From: Bacillota bacterium
GTDB taxonomy: Bacteria; Bacillota; Clostridia; Christensenellales; Aristaeellaceae
Length of the DNA stretch: 17,043 nucleotides
NCBI GenBank assembly: GCA_023416585.1
Contig: JAEZHM010000126.1
Span: 1-17,043 of the forward strand
Direction: 5' to 3'
A program made the position numbers and the translations under genes. Of this stretch, positions 6,799 through 13,700 are shown piece after piece. Numbering within the stretch: position 1 is the stretch's first letter; each line of letters begins with the position of its first letter. A model generated the notes under the pieces. That model saw only the letters and a program-made list of their open reading frames with translations, was not told the DNA's origin and made no database searches.

Positions 6799-7779
6799 AT
6801 GAAAAGCCTGCGTTTAGGCCGCATGTTCAAGAACCGTTCCATGAGCCTGGTGGTGGTGCTGACCGTCCTTGTTGCGGTATTTTCCATCATCAACCCGATC
6901 TATCTGAGCGTATACAACCTTATCGATATTATTGAGCAGGCTACCATTAACGGGCTGTTGGCAGTAGGCATCACGTTTGCCATCATCACCGGTGGAATCG
7001 ACCTGTCTATCGGTTCAACGATGGCCGTGGTAATAGTCACCACCGGGCTGATGCTGGTAGGCGGCGTGAATATGTGGATCAGCCTGCTGGCCGGCATATT
7101 GCTGGGGTTTACGCTGGGCGTATTCAATGGCTTTCTGGTTACCAAACTAAAGCTTCAGCCTTTTATTGCCACGCTGGGCACCATGAGCGTCTTCCGCGGT
7201 GTAGCGTACATCTTGACCGGAGGCTGGCCTGTACTGAAAATTCCCAGGGCTTTCCGTACGCTGGTGGATGGCGATGTGATCGGCAAGGTTCCTGTTTCGG
7301 TCTTTCTTCTATTTGGGTTCGCACTGCTATGCCATATGATTTTGCGCCATACAAGGCAAGGTACCTACTTCCTGGCTGCCGGCGGCAACGAGGAGGCTAC
7401 GCGCCTTTCCGGTGTCAACACTAACCGCAGCCGCTTGTATGCCTACGGCCTGTGCGGAATCGGCGCAGCCCTTGCCGGTCTGGTGATGCTGGCACGCCTT
7501 GGCACCGGCGAACCTACCGCCGGCCAGGGTTATGAAACAAATGCCATTGCCGCTGCTGCCATTGGCGGTACCAGCATGGCAGGCGGCCGCGGCAGCATGA
7601 TGGGCACGGTGCTGGGGGCGCTGACACTGTCGGCGCTAAAGGTAGGGCTGGTGGTGCTGGGGGTGGACACCTTCTGGCAGTATATCGCCATGGGGGCCAT
7701 CATCGTTGTGGCGGCTTACTTTGAAGTGATTCAGTCAACGCTTGAAAACCGCATGAGCCGGCTGCATGTGAAATCCTAA
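6799..7779 (+). CDS. Sugar ABC transporter permease (RbsC type)
   Basis: This 326-residue integral membrane protein forms the sugar channel together with the ATPase encoded just upstream. It has around eight to ten hydrophobic segments and the family motifs TGGIDLSIGS near the second helix, FIATLGTMSVFRG in the middle, and YETNAIAAAAIGGTSMAGGRGS near the third quarter. The motif with ETNAIA, IGG and GGRGS is characteristic of the BPD_transp_2 (ribose/xylose/galactose) family. GGGGGAG inside the end of the ATPase gene lies six bases before the ATG, implying translational coupling. Length and topology appear complete. A 5-bp hairpin (ATGCC 7781-7785, GGCAT 7792-7796) directly follows the stop codon, before the kinase gene. 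Confidence 0.93.
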   Translation: MKSLRLGRMFKNRSMSLVVVLTVLVAVFSIINPIYLSVYNLIDIIEQATINGLLAVGITFAIITGGIDLSIGSTMAVVIVTTGLMLVGGVNMWISLLAGILLGFTLGVFNGFLVTKLKLQPFIATLGTMSVFRGVAYILTGGWPVLKIPRAFRTLVDGDVIGKVPVSVFLLFGFALLCHMILRHTRQGTYFLAAGGNEEATRLSGVNTNRSRLYAYGLCGIGAALAGLVMLARLGTGEPTAGQGYETNAIAAAAIGGTSMAGGRGSMMGTVLGALTLSALKVGLVVLGVDTFWQYIAMGAIIVVAAYFEVIQSTLENRMSRLHVKS

Positions 7780-7826
7780 TATGCCGTTTCGGGCATCATG
7801 TATCAATGAAAGCGGGAGACTGCATA

Positions 7827-8744
7827 ATGGATAGGCACGGCGTATTGGTTATAGGCAGCATGAATTTTGATACTTTCTATACGTTGCCCCATCAAATGCG
7901 GCTGGGCGAAAACCTGCACGCATCCAATTTCCAAACCGCTTGCGGCGGCAAGGGGGCCAATCAGGCGGTTCAGTGCGCAAAGCTTCAAATCCCGACCTTA
8001 ATGGTGGGCTGTCTAGGGAACGATCATCAAGGCGATCAGATTTATGCAGCCATGTCCGGCTATGGTTTGGATATGCATCTGGTAAAGCGTGTTCAAACTC
8101 CCACAGGCAATGCATCTGTATGGGCATACCCCAGCGGTGAAGTGCAGGCGGCTATTTATGGCGGAGCCAATATGTGCATTACCCGGACGGAAATAGATGA
8201 AATCCGCCCGGTTCTTGAAAGGACAGCCATTGTTATCTTGCAGAACGAGATCCCCATGGAAACCGTGGAATATGCCATACTAGTATCAAAAGCGGCCGGC
8301 TGCATTGTGATCTACAATGCTGCTCCCGCGCTTCCGGTTTCCCCACAGGCTCTGAAAGCGGTGGATGTGCTTGTCGTCAATGAGGCCGAGGCGTCTTTCT
8401 ACACCGGTATACATATAACCGGCGTATCCTCGGCCCGGGAAGGAGTGCAAAAGCTCCTGCCGGACCTGAGTGGAGCTCTCATCATAACGCTGGGACATCA
8501 TGGCAGCCTGATTGCAAACAATGGCGGCGTTCACCATGTGCCGGCATGCAAGGTGCAGGCTGTAGAGACAACAGGCGCGGGCGACTCCTATGTGGGTGCT
8601 TTGGCTTATGGGCTTTTACAGGGGCAGGCGGTGACAGACGCCGCCGCATTGGCTACTGCAGCTGCGGCCATCACCGTTTCCTCCATTGGAGCACAGCCGG
8701 CTATGCCCACACTTGAAATTCTGATGGCACAGAAAAAGACATGA
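7827..8744 (+). CDS. Ribokinase-like PfkB-family sugar kinase
   Basis: This 305-residue enzyme should phosphorylate a sugar at a primary hydroxyl with ATP in the cytoplasm. The N-terminus GSMNFD carries the Asn and Asp that in ribokinase contact ribose; ACGGKGANQA (38-47) is the first PfkB signature, and ETTGAGDSYVGA has the catalytic base Asp253 in the GAGD anion hole. YNAAPALP and VVNEAEA match the ribokinase NPAPA and NExEA segments, so ribokinase is the nearest family I recognise. I chose ATG 7827 because GGGAG (7814-7818) lies eight bases before it; an in-frame ATG at 7806 has no such site. It follows the permease after 47 bases and is probably in the same operon. No rbsD-like mutarotase gene accompanies it, so ribose is only one possible substrate. 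Confidence 0.87.
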   Translation: MDRHGVLVIGSMNFDTFYTLPHQMRLGENLHASNFQTACGGKGANQAVQCAKLQIPTLMVGCLGNDHQGDQIYAAMSGYGLDMHLVKRVQTPTGNASVWAYPSGEVQAAIYGGANMCITRTEIDEIRPVLERTAIVILQNEIPMETVEYAILVSKAAGCIVIYNAAPALPVSPQALKAVDVLVVNEAEASFYTGIHITGVSSAREGVQKLLPDLSGALIITLGHHGSLIANNGGVHHVPACKVQAVETTGAGDSYVGALAYGLLQGQAVTDAAALATAAAAITVSSIGAQPAMPTLEILMAQKKT

Positions 8745-8761
8745 TACGATTCGGTATATCC

Positions 8762-8786
8762 GCGCTGCCAGCGCTTTATAATTCTT
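8762..8786 (+). terminator. Weak terminator-like hairpin after the kinase gene
   Basis: GCGCT (8762-8766) and AGCGC (8770-8774) form a short GC-rich stem with a 3-nt loop, followed by TTTATAATTCTTT. The stem has only five pairs, so partial readthrough into the DeoR gene is likely. The 13-base sequence is also a near-perfect palindrome that could bind a protein. Confidence 0.4.
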
Positions 8787-8807
8787 TCGATGTTCATGCA
8801 TCATCGC

Positions 8808-8836
8808 TTGCAGAGTTGGAAATCACTTGCTATAAT
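8808..8836 (+). promoter_or_regulatory. Extended -10 promoter for the DeoR-family gene
   Basis: A consensus TATAAT (8831-8836) is preceded by TG at 8828-8829, with a weak -35 TTGCAG (8808-8813) at 17-base spacing. The regulator can therefore be expressed apart from the transporter operon, with a leader of about 60 nt. Confidence 0.65.
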
Positions 8837-8855
8837 ATTCCTGTCATATAGCGGG

Positions 8856-8873
8856 GATGGGTGGATTCCCATC
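8856..8873 (+). promoter_or_regulatory. Inverted repeat in the DeoR gene leader, candidate autoregulatory site
   Basis: GATGGG (8856-8861) and CCCATC (8868-8873) form a perfect inverted repeat with a 6-base spacer, roughly 13-30 bases after the predicted transcription start and 30 bases before the GTG. It could be an operator for autorepression or an RNA hairpin. No matching copy was found by eye in the other promoters of the window. Confidence 0.35.
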
Positions 8874-8902
8874 TGTACCGGCGCGTCAACGGAGGAAAAG
8901 CT

Positions 8903-9664
8903 GTGTCAGTATCGCAGGGAGCTCTTATCCCCTACCTTCGAAGGAAGCGGATTCTGGAACTGCTTTCCGAAAATGAAATCATGACGCTTGAAGCTTTGCA
9001 AATGCAACTGGCGCCTTCTTCCATGAGCACCATCCGCCGGGATATCCTGGCGATGCAAGAGGAAAACCAGGTACAGATGCTGCGCGGCGGTTCAGTAAAA
9101 TTATCCGGAGTCAATGATGTGGACCTGCCTGTTGCGGAAAAGGTCCGGATCAACATCGACAGCAAGGAACGCATTGCCCGGTGCGCGGCCAGTCTGGTCC
9201 AGGATGGCGAAACCATATATATTGACAGCGGAACCACAACGGCACTGATGGTGCAGTATCTTCTTGAGAAGGAAATCACTATTGTAACGAGCAGTACGCA
9301 TATCATAAAAGATGCAAACCATTTTCGCGGTGCGTTCATCATACTGGGGGGCGAGTTAAACAAAGCGCTTGCTTCTATCAGCGGTCCCATCACCGACAGG
9401 CAGTTGGGTGAAATGTTTTTTGATCGTGCTTTTATCGGTGCAAGCGGTTTTTCCCCTCAAGGCGGCATCACTACCTTTGATATGAGGGAAGCCAGCAAAA
9501 AGAAAATTGCCAAAGCCAATGCTCAAGTGACCTATGTGCTGGCTGACTCCACCAAGGCCGGGAAGAATACGCTGTGCAAAGCTTTCCTGCTCTCCGAGTG
9601 CATTCTGATCACAGATATTGAAAGCGATATTTCCCGGCAGGCAAGTGCTATTATTGCTATCTAG
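8903..9664 (+). CDS. DeoR/GlpR-family transcriptional regulator
   Basis: The 253-residue protein has an N-terminal winged helix-turn-helix of DeoR type (about residues 12-65), with RRKRILELLSE, the recognition helix ending STIRRDI, and the wing LRGGSVKL. The C-terminal part resembles the DeoR sensor domain, with YIDSGTTT, ILGGELNK, FIGASGF, GGITTFD and VLADSTKAGK; these bind phosphorylated sugars in characterised members. It probably represses the isomerase/transporter/kinase genes and is released by the kinase product or a downstream sugar phosphate. I chose GTG 8903, six bases after GGAGGA (8891-8896); the frame is open back to a GTG at 8861 that lies in the leader palindrome. It is the last gene of the module and is followed by a strong terminator. 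Confidence 0.9.
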   Translation: MSVSQGALIPYLRRKRILELLSENEIMTLEALQMQLAPSSMSTIRRDILAMQEENQVQMLRGGSVKLSGVNDVDLPVAEKVRINIDSKERIARCAASLVQDGETIYIDSGTTTALMVQYLLEKEITIVTSSTHIIKDANHFRGAFIILGGELNKALASISGPITDRQLGEMFFDRAFIGASGFSPQGGITTFDMREASKKKIAKANAQVTYVLADSTKAGKNTLCKAFLLSECILITDIESDISRQASAIIAI

Positions 9665-9698
9665 CCGATCATTTCTAAGCAGCCGATTCCACACGAAC

Positions 9699-9733
9699 GT
9701 TCCCGGACGAAATTTTCGCCGGGAGCTTTTTTT
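9699..9733 (+). terminator. Intrinsic terminator after the DeoR-family gene
   Basis: GTTCCCGG (9699-9706) pairs with CCGGGAGC (9719-9726), with an inner palindromic CGAAATTTTCG extension, followed by seven T residues (9727-9733). It lies 35 bases after the stop codon and closes the sugar module. Confidence 0.85.
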
Positions 9734-9772
9734 ACCTCCCTCCAGGTTTTCTTGGCCAATGTTCCCGCGGGT

Positions 9773-9868
9773 CAAGACAGGACAGAAAGGCCTTTATATA
9801 CTACGCGGAAAAGAAAAGTATTGTATGCATGAAACCGGAGACATTTTGCATTAATTTGGGCTGTCTTG
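9773..9868 (+). other. Gap with long-spaced inverted repeat and weak promoter-like boxes
   Basis: CAAGACAG (9773-9780) and CTGTCTTG (9861-9868) are perfect complements 80 bases apart. Overlapping the left arm, AAGACA (9774-9779) and TATACT (9797-9802) are spaced by 17 bases like a weak promoter. The interval also contains the palindrome AAAGGCCTTT (9786-9795) and a 9-codon frame (9826-9855). I cannot support a gene here; a small RNA or a leader for the hemerythrin gene is possible. Confidence 0.25.
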
Positions 9869-9889
9869 TTTCATTCCGGCAGAAACCGC

Positions 9890-9918
9890 TTGAATATATA
9901 TAGGAATACTTGTAGAAT
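9890..9918 (+). promoter_or_regulatory. Promoter for the bacteriohemerythrin gene
   Basis: TTGAAT (9890-9895, 4/6 match) is followed after 17 bases by TAGAAT (9913-9918, 5/6 match). Transcription would start near 9925, leaving about 28 nt before the ATG. The gene thus appears to be an independent transcription unit. Confidence 0.65.
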
Positions 9919-9952
9919 AAAATGGCATTTAGAATACAAAGGAGGTATGACC

Positions 9953-10354
9953 ATGCCTTGGACACAAAATTTATCGGTTGGCGTTGCAATGATTGACGAT
10001 CAACACAAAATGTGGTTCGAAAAGGCCGATAAGCTTTATGAGGCGGGCAGGAACCACCAGGCCAAGGAATACATTGGCGAGCTGCTTAAATTTCTGGAAG
10101 ACTATACGAAAAAGCATTTTGCAGACGAAGAGAAATACATGGTAAGTCTCAATTATCCCGGTTTATCTGCCCAGAAGCAGGCACATGCCGATTTTATACG
10201 GCAGCTTGCCAAACTGCGCAGCGATTATGATGCCTCCGGCGGTAACATTTTGGTTATACTCAACACCAACCAACTGGTGCTTAACTGGCTTACACAGCAT
10301 ATATCCAACATGGATAAGCAAATCGGCCAGTTTGCAAAAAGCGCAGCAAGGTGA
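9953..10354 (+). CDS. Bacteriohemerythrin with one substituted iron ligand
   Basis: The 133-residue protein is a stand-alone hemerythrin, a four-helix bundle that binds O2 (or senses it, or stores iron) through a di-iron site in the cytoplasm. The N-terminal loop with WTQNLSVGVAMIDDQHK is typical. Ligands visible are His18, His55, Glu59 (in KKHFADEE), His78, His116 and Asp121. The canonical pattern HxxxH on helix three reads QKQAH here: the first histidine (equivalent to His77 of Methylococcus hemerythrin) is Gln74, leaving six of the usual seven ligands. AAGGAGG (9939-9945) is seven bases before ATG 9953; an in-frame ATG at 9947 is too close. The gene is monocistronic, with its own promoter. 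In anaerobes such proteins are often linked to oxygen detoxification; no partner gene is adjacent. Confidence 0.87.
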   Translation: MPWTQNLSVGVAMIDDQHKMWFEKADKLYEAGRNHQAKEYIGELLKFLEDYTKKHFADEEKYMVSLNYPGLSAQKQAHADFIRQLAKLRSDYDASGGNILVILNTNQLVLNWLTQHISNMDKQIGQFAKSAAR

Positions 10355-10379
10355 CATTAGAGTCCTGAAACGCTCATAT

Positions 10380-10401
10380 TCCTATGTTCAGGCGCATAGG
10401 A
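10380..10401 (+). repeat. Inverted repeat downstream of the hemerythrin gene
   Basis: TCCTATG (10380-10386) and CATAGGA (10395-10401) are perfect complements around an 8-nt loop. No T-run follows. An upstream CCTGAA (10363-10368) can alternatively pair with TTCAGG (10387-10392) in the loop. Function is unknown; it may stabilise the 3' end of the transcript. Confidence 0.35.
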
Positions 10402-10468
10402 CAAGGCCACGCTTAAGCATGACACCTGAGCCGGACTTCCAAAAATAGTATATCCTAATACAGCAAAA

Positions 10469-10491
10469 AAGCCGCTGAAAACCAGCGGCTT
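10469..10491 (+). terminator. Terminator-like hairpin between hemerythrin and rpoB genes
   Basis: AAGCCGCTG (10469-10477) and CAGCGGCTT (10483-10491) form a perfect 9-bp stem with a 5-nt loop. On the plus strand the tail is only TTCATCAT, whereas the six A residues before the stem give a good U-tract on the minus strand. It probably ends the hemerythrin transcript and may act in both directions. The 367-nt gap 10355-10721 holds this, an inverted repeat, the rpoB promoter and the rpoB leader, and no gene. Confidence 0.6.
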
Positions 10492-10543
10492 CATCATACA
10501 AAGCAAAAATAATGTAAAAGCATAAAAAAAGCAAAACCCGGCC

Positions 10544-10572
10544 TTGACAAGGTTTGGGAATCGTGATACACT
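10544..10572 (+). promoter_or_regulatory. Strong promoter for rpoB-rpoC
   Basis: A perfect -35 TTGACA (10544-10549) is separated by 17 bases from TACACT (10567-10572), with TG at 10564-10565 forming an extended -10. Transcription should start near 10579, leaving a leader of about 143 nt. In most bacteria rpoB is read largely from promoters upstream of rplK or rplJ; here those genes are not upstream, so this promoter probably carries the load. Confidence 0.8.
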
Positions 10573-10578
10573 TTAAAC

Positions 10579-10721
10579 TTGCATCAGTATCGTTACTGTG
10601 CAGAAGTATGTCCTTCCTGTGCAAGTATTGTACACGGTCCCATCGGAAAATGCAACGGGAAAATGCAAATTTCCGCCAAGGCGCGATACTGATTGGACAA
10701 CATAAGGGGTGATGGCTTTTT
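10579..10721 (+). promoter_or_regulatory. Structured rpoB mRNA leader (candidate cis-acting RNA)
   Basis: ATCAGTATCG (10583-10592), near the very 5' end, is a perfect reverse complement of CGATACTGAT (10684-10693), closing almost the whole leader just before the ribosome binding region AAGGGGTGAT (10703-10712). Inside lie two imperfect direct repeats (CTGTGCAGAAGTATGT at 10596-10611 and CTGTGCAAGTATTGT at 10617-10631) and two copies of GGAAAATGCAA (10645-10655, 10658-10668), the second able to form a hairpin with TTTCCG. ACTTGCA (10577-10583) could instead pair with TGCAAGT (10620-10626), and TTGCAT (10579-10584) with either ATGCAA copy. This suggests alternative folds. I do not recognise a known riboswitch or ribosomal-protein leader. 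Confidence 0.5.
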
Positions 10722-13700
10722 ATGGTGCACGAGGTTCAGATGGGGAAGCTGCGCAAGCGCATGAGTTTCTCCAGGATCGACGAAGTGCTGGACATGCCCG
10801 ACCTGATCGAGGTTCAGAAAAACTCATACAAGCGCTTTCTGGAAGAAGACTTGCGCGAGGTGCTGAACGACGTATCACCGATCACCGACTATAGCGAAAA
10901 CCTGGTTTTGGAATTCGTAGATTACTCGCTGGATGACACCCCGAAACATACCGTGGAGCGCTGCAAGGAACGCGACCTGACATATGCGGCGCCTTTGAAA
11001 GTATTCGTAAGGCTGAAAAACAGGGAAACGGGCGAAATCAAGGAATCCGATGTTTTCATGGGTGATTTCCCCCTGATGACCAGTAACGGCACATTCATCA
11101 TCAACGGCGCGGAGCGCGTTATCGTCAGTCAGTTGGTGCGCTCTCCCGGCGTGTATTTCGACGAGACCATCGACAAGGCAGGCAAACACCTGTTTTCCTC
11201 CACCGTCATTCCCAACCGCGGCGCGTGGCTGGAGTATGAAACCGACTCCAACGACGTTTTGTGGGTACGCATCGACCGCGCCCGCAAGCTGCCCATCACC
11301 GTGATTCTTCGCGCCCTGGGCTACGGCACCGACGCAGAAATCATTAGCCTCATGGGCGAAGATGAGCGCCTGATGGCTACCATTCAGCGCGGAGACAACG
11401 CCAAATCACAGGAAGACGGCCTGATTGAAATCTACAAGCGGCAGAAGCCCGGCGAGCCGCCTACCCAGGAGAGCGCCAGGAACCTGCTCAATTCCCTTTT
11501 CTTCGATCCCAAGCGATATGATCTTATGCGGGTAGGCCGCTACAAGTTCAACAAAAAGCTGTCCCTTGCAACACGCATCCAGGGGCTTGTTTCCGCTGAG
11601 GACATCATCGATTCTCAGACCGGCGAACTGCTGGTGAAAAAGGGAGACGAAATCCCCCTGGACGTGGCCAGGCAAATTCAAAACAGCGGCACCCACCATG
11701 TGGACGTCCGAGTGGACAACCGCGTTCACCGCATCATCGGCAACAATTTTGTGGACGCTTCCTGCTATCTGCCTTTCCCGCCCAAAGAGGCCGGCATCCT
11801 GGAGAATGTGCACCTGCCCACACTGAAAAAGATCATGGAAAGTGTGGAGGCGGACCAGCTCAAGGCAGCCATCAAGGAAAACATACATAATCTCGTGCCC
11901 AAGCACATCCTTACCGATGACATCGTGGCCTCCATCAGCTATCTGCTGGGGCTGCCCTATGGCCTGGGCCATACCGATGACATTGATCACCTGGGCAACC
12001 GCCGCCTGCGCTCCGTAGGCGAGCTTTTGCAAAACCAGATCCGCATAGGCCTTTCCCGTTTGGAGCGCGTTGTCCGCGAACGCATGGCCATACAGGATGC
12101 CAATGATGTGCGCCCCGGCGAACTGATCAACATCCGTCCCGTCAGCGCCGCCATCAAGGAGTTCTTTGGCTCCTCCCAATTGAGCCAGTTCATGGACCAG
12201 CCCAACCCCCTGGCGGAACTCACCCACAAGCGTCGTCTTTCCGCGCTGGGCCCCGGAGGCTTAAACCGCGACCGTGCTTCGTTTGAAGTGCGCGACGTGC
12301 ACTACAGCCACTACGCCCGCATCTGCCCCATTGAGACGCCTGAAGGCCCCAATATCGGCCTGATCGGCTCCCTGGCCACATACGCCCGTATCAACGAATA
12401 CGGTTTCATCGAGGCCCCTTACCGCAAGGTCGACAAGGCTGCCGGCAAGGTTACCGATGAAATCGTGTATATGACCGCCGATGAGGAAGACTTCTACAAG
12501 GTCGCCCAGGCCAACGAGCCGCTACAAACAGACGGCAGCTTTGTCCGCGATCGCATCACCGTCCGTGACAGGGCGGAAATCATAGAAGTGCCTGTCAATC
12601 AGGTGGACTTCATTGACGTCAGCCCCCGGCAGGTTGTTTCCGTGGCCACGGCCATGGTTCCCTTCCTGGAGAACGACGACGCCACCCGCGCATTGATGGG
12701 TTCCAACATGCAGCGCCAGGCCGTGCCCCTTCTTGTGCCGGAAGCACCCATTGTCGGCACCGGTATGGAATACAAGGCCGCCCATGACTCCGGCGTGGTG
12801 GTGCTGGCTCAGGAAAGCGGATTGGTGGAACGCGTATCCGCCGATGAGATCGTCATCAAGGACAATCATGGCGAGCGCCACCGCTATCACCTGACCAAGT
12901 TCGCCCGCTCCAACCAGGGCACCTGCATCAACCAGCGCCCAGTGGTCAAAGCTGGCGACATGGTGGATAAAGGCGACCTGCTGGCCGACGGCCCCTCCAC
13001 AGAAAAGGGCGAGATCGGCCTTGGACGCAACGTATTGATCGGCTTCATGACATGGGAAGGCTATAACTACGAAGACGCCGTTCTCATATCCGAGAAGCTG
13101 GTGAAGGAGGATGTTTACACCTCCATCCATATTGAAGAGTTCGAGTCCGAAGCCCGTGAAACAAAGCTTGGACCGGAAGAAATCACAAGAGATATTCCCA
13201 GCGTTGGCGACGACGCGGTAAAAGACCTGGATGAGTTCGGCGTTGTCCGCATCGGTGCGGAAGTTCGCTCCGGAGATATCCTGGTAGGCAAGGTCACCCC
13301 CAAGGGCGAAACGGAGCTTACGGCTGAAGAGCGCCTCCTGCGTGCCATCTTCGGTGAAAAGGCCCGCGAAGTTCGCGATACTTCCCTGCGCGTGCCTCAC
13401 GGCGAGGGCGGCATCGTGGTGGATGTGAAGACCTTCACCAGGGAGAACAATGATGAGTTGTCCCCCGGCGTCAACCAGATGGTCCGCGTGTACATCGCTC
13501 AGAAGCGCAAGATCAGCGTAGGCGATAAAATGGCCGGCCGCCACGGCAACAAGGGTGTTATTTCCCGTATTTTGCGCGAAGAGGATATGCCCTTCATGCC
13601 CGACGGTACGCCGCTGGAGATCGTATTGAACCCCCTGGGCGTTCCCTCCCGTATGAATCTGGGCCAGGTGCTGGAAGTGCACCTTGGCTTGGCTGCCAAG

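Noticed and set aside
9618..9854. A 78-codon frame from the end of the DeoR gene through its terminator
   Set aside because: It starts inside another gene, crosses an intrinsic terminator and shows no protein-like pattern.
10709..10894. A 61-codon frame overlapping the start of rpoB, closer to the AAGGGG site than the rpoB ATG
   Set aside because: It overlaps conserved RpoB coding sequence in another frame and has no recognisable pattern; kept only as a note that the rpoB ribosome binding site spacing is long.
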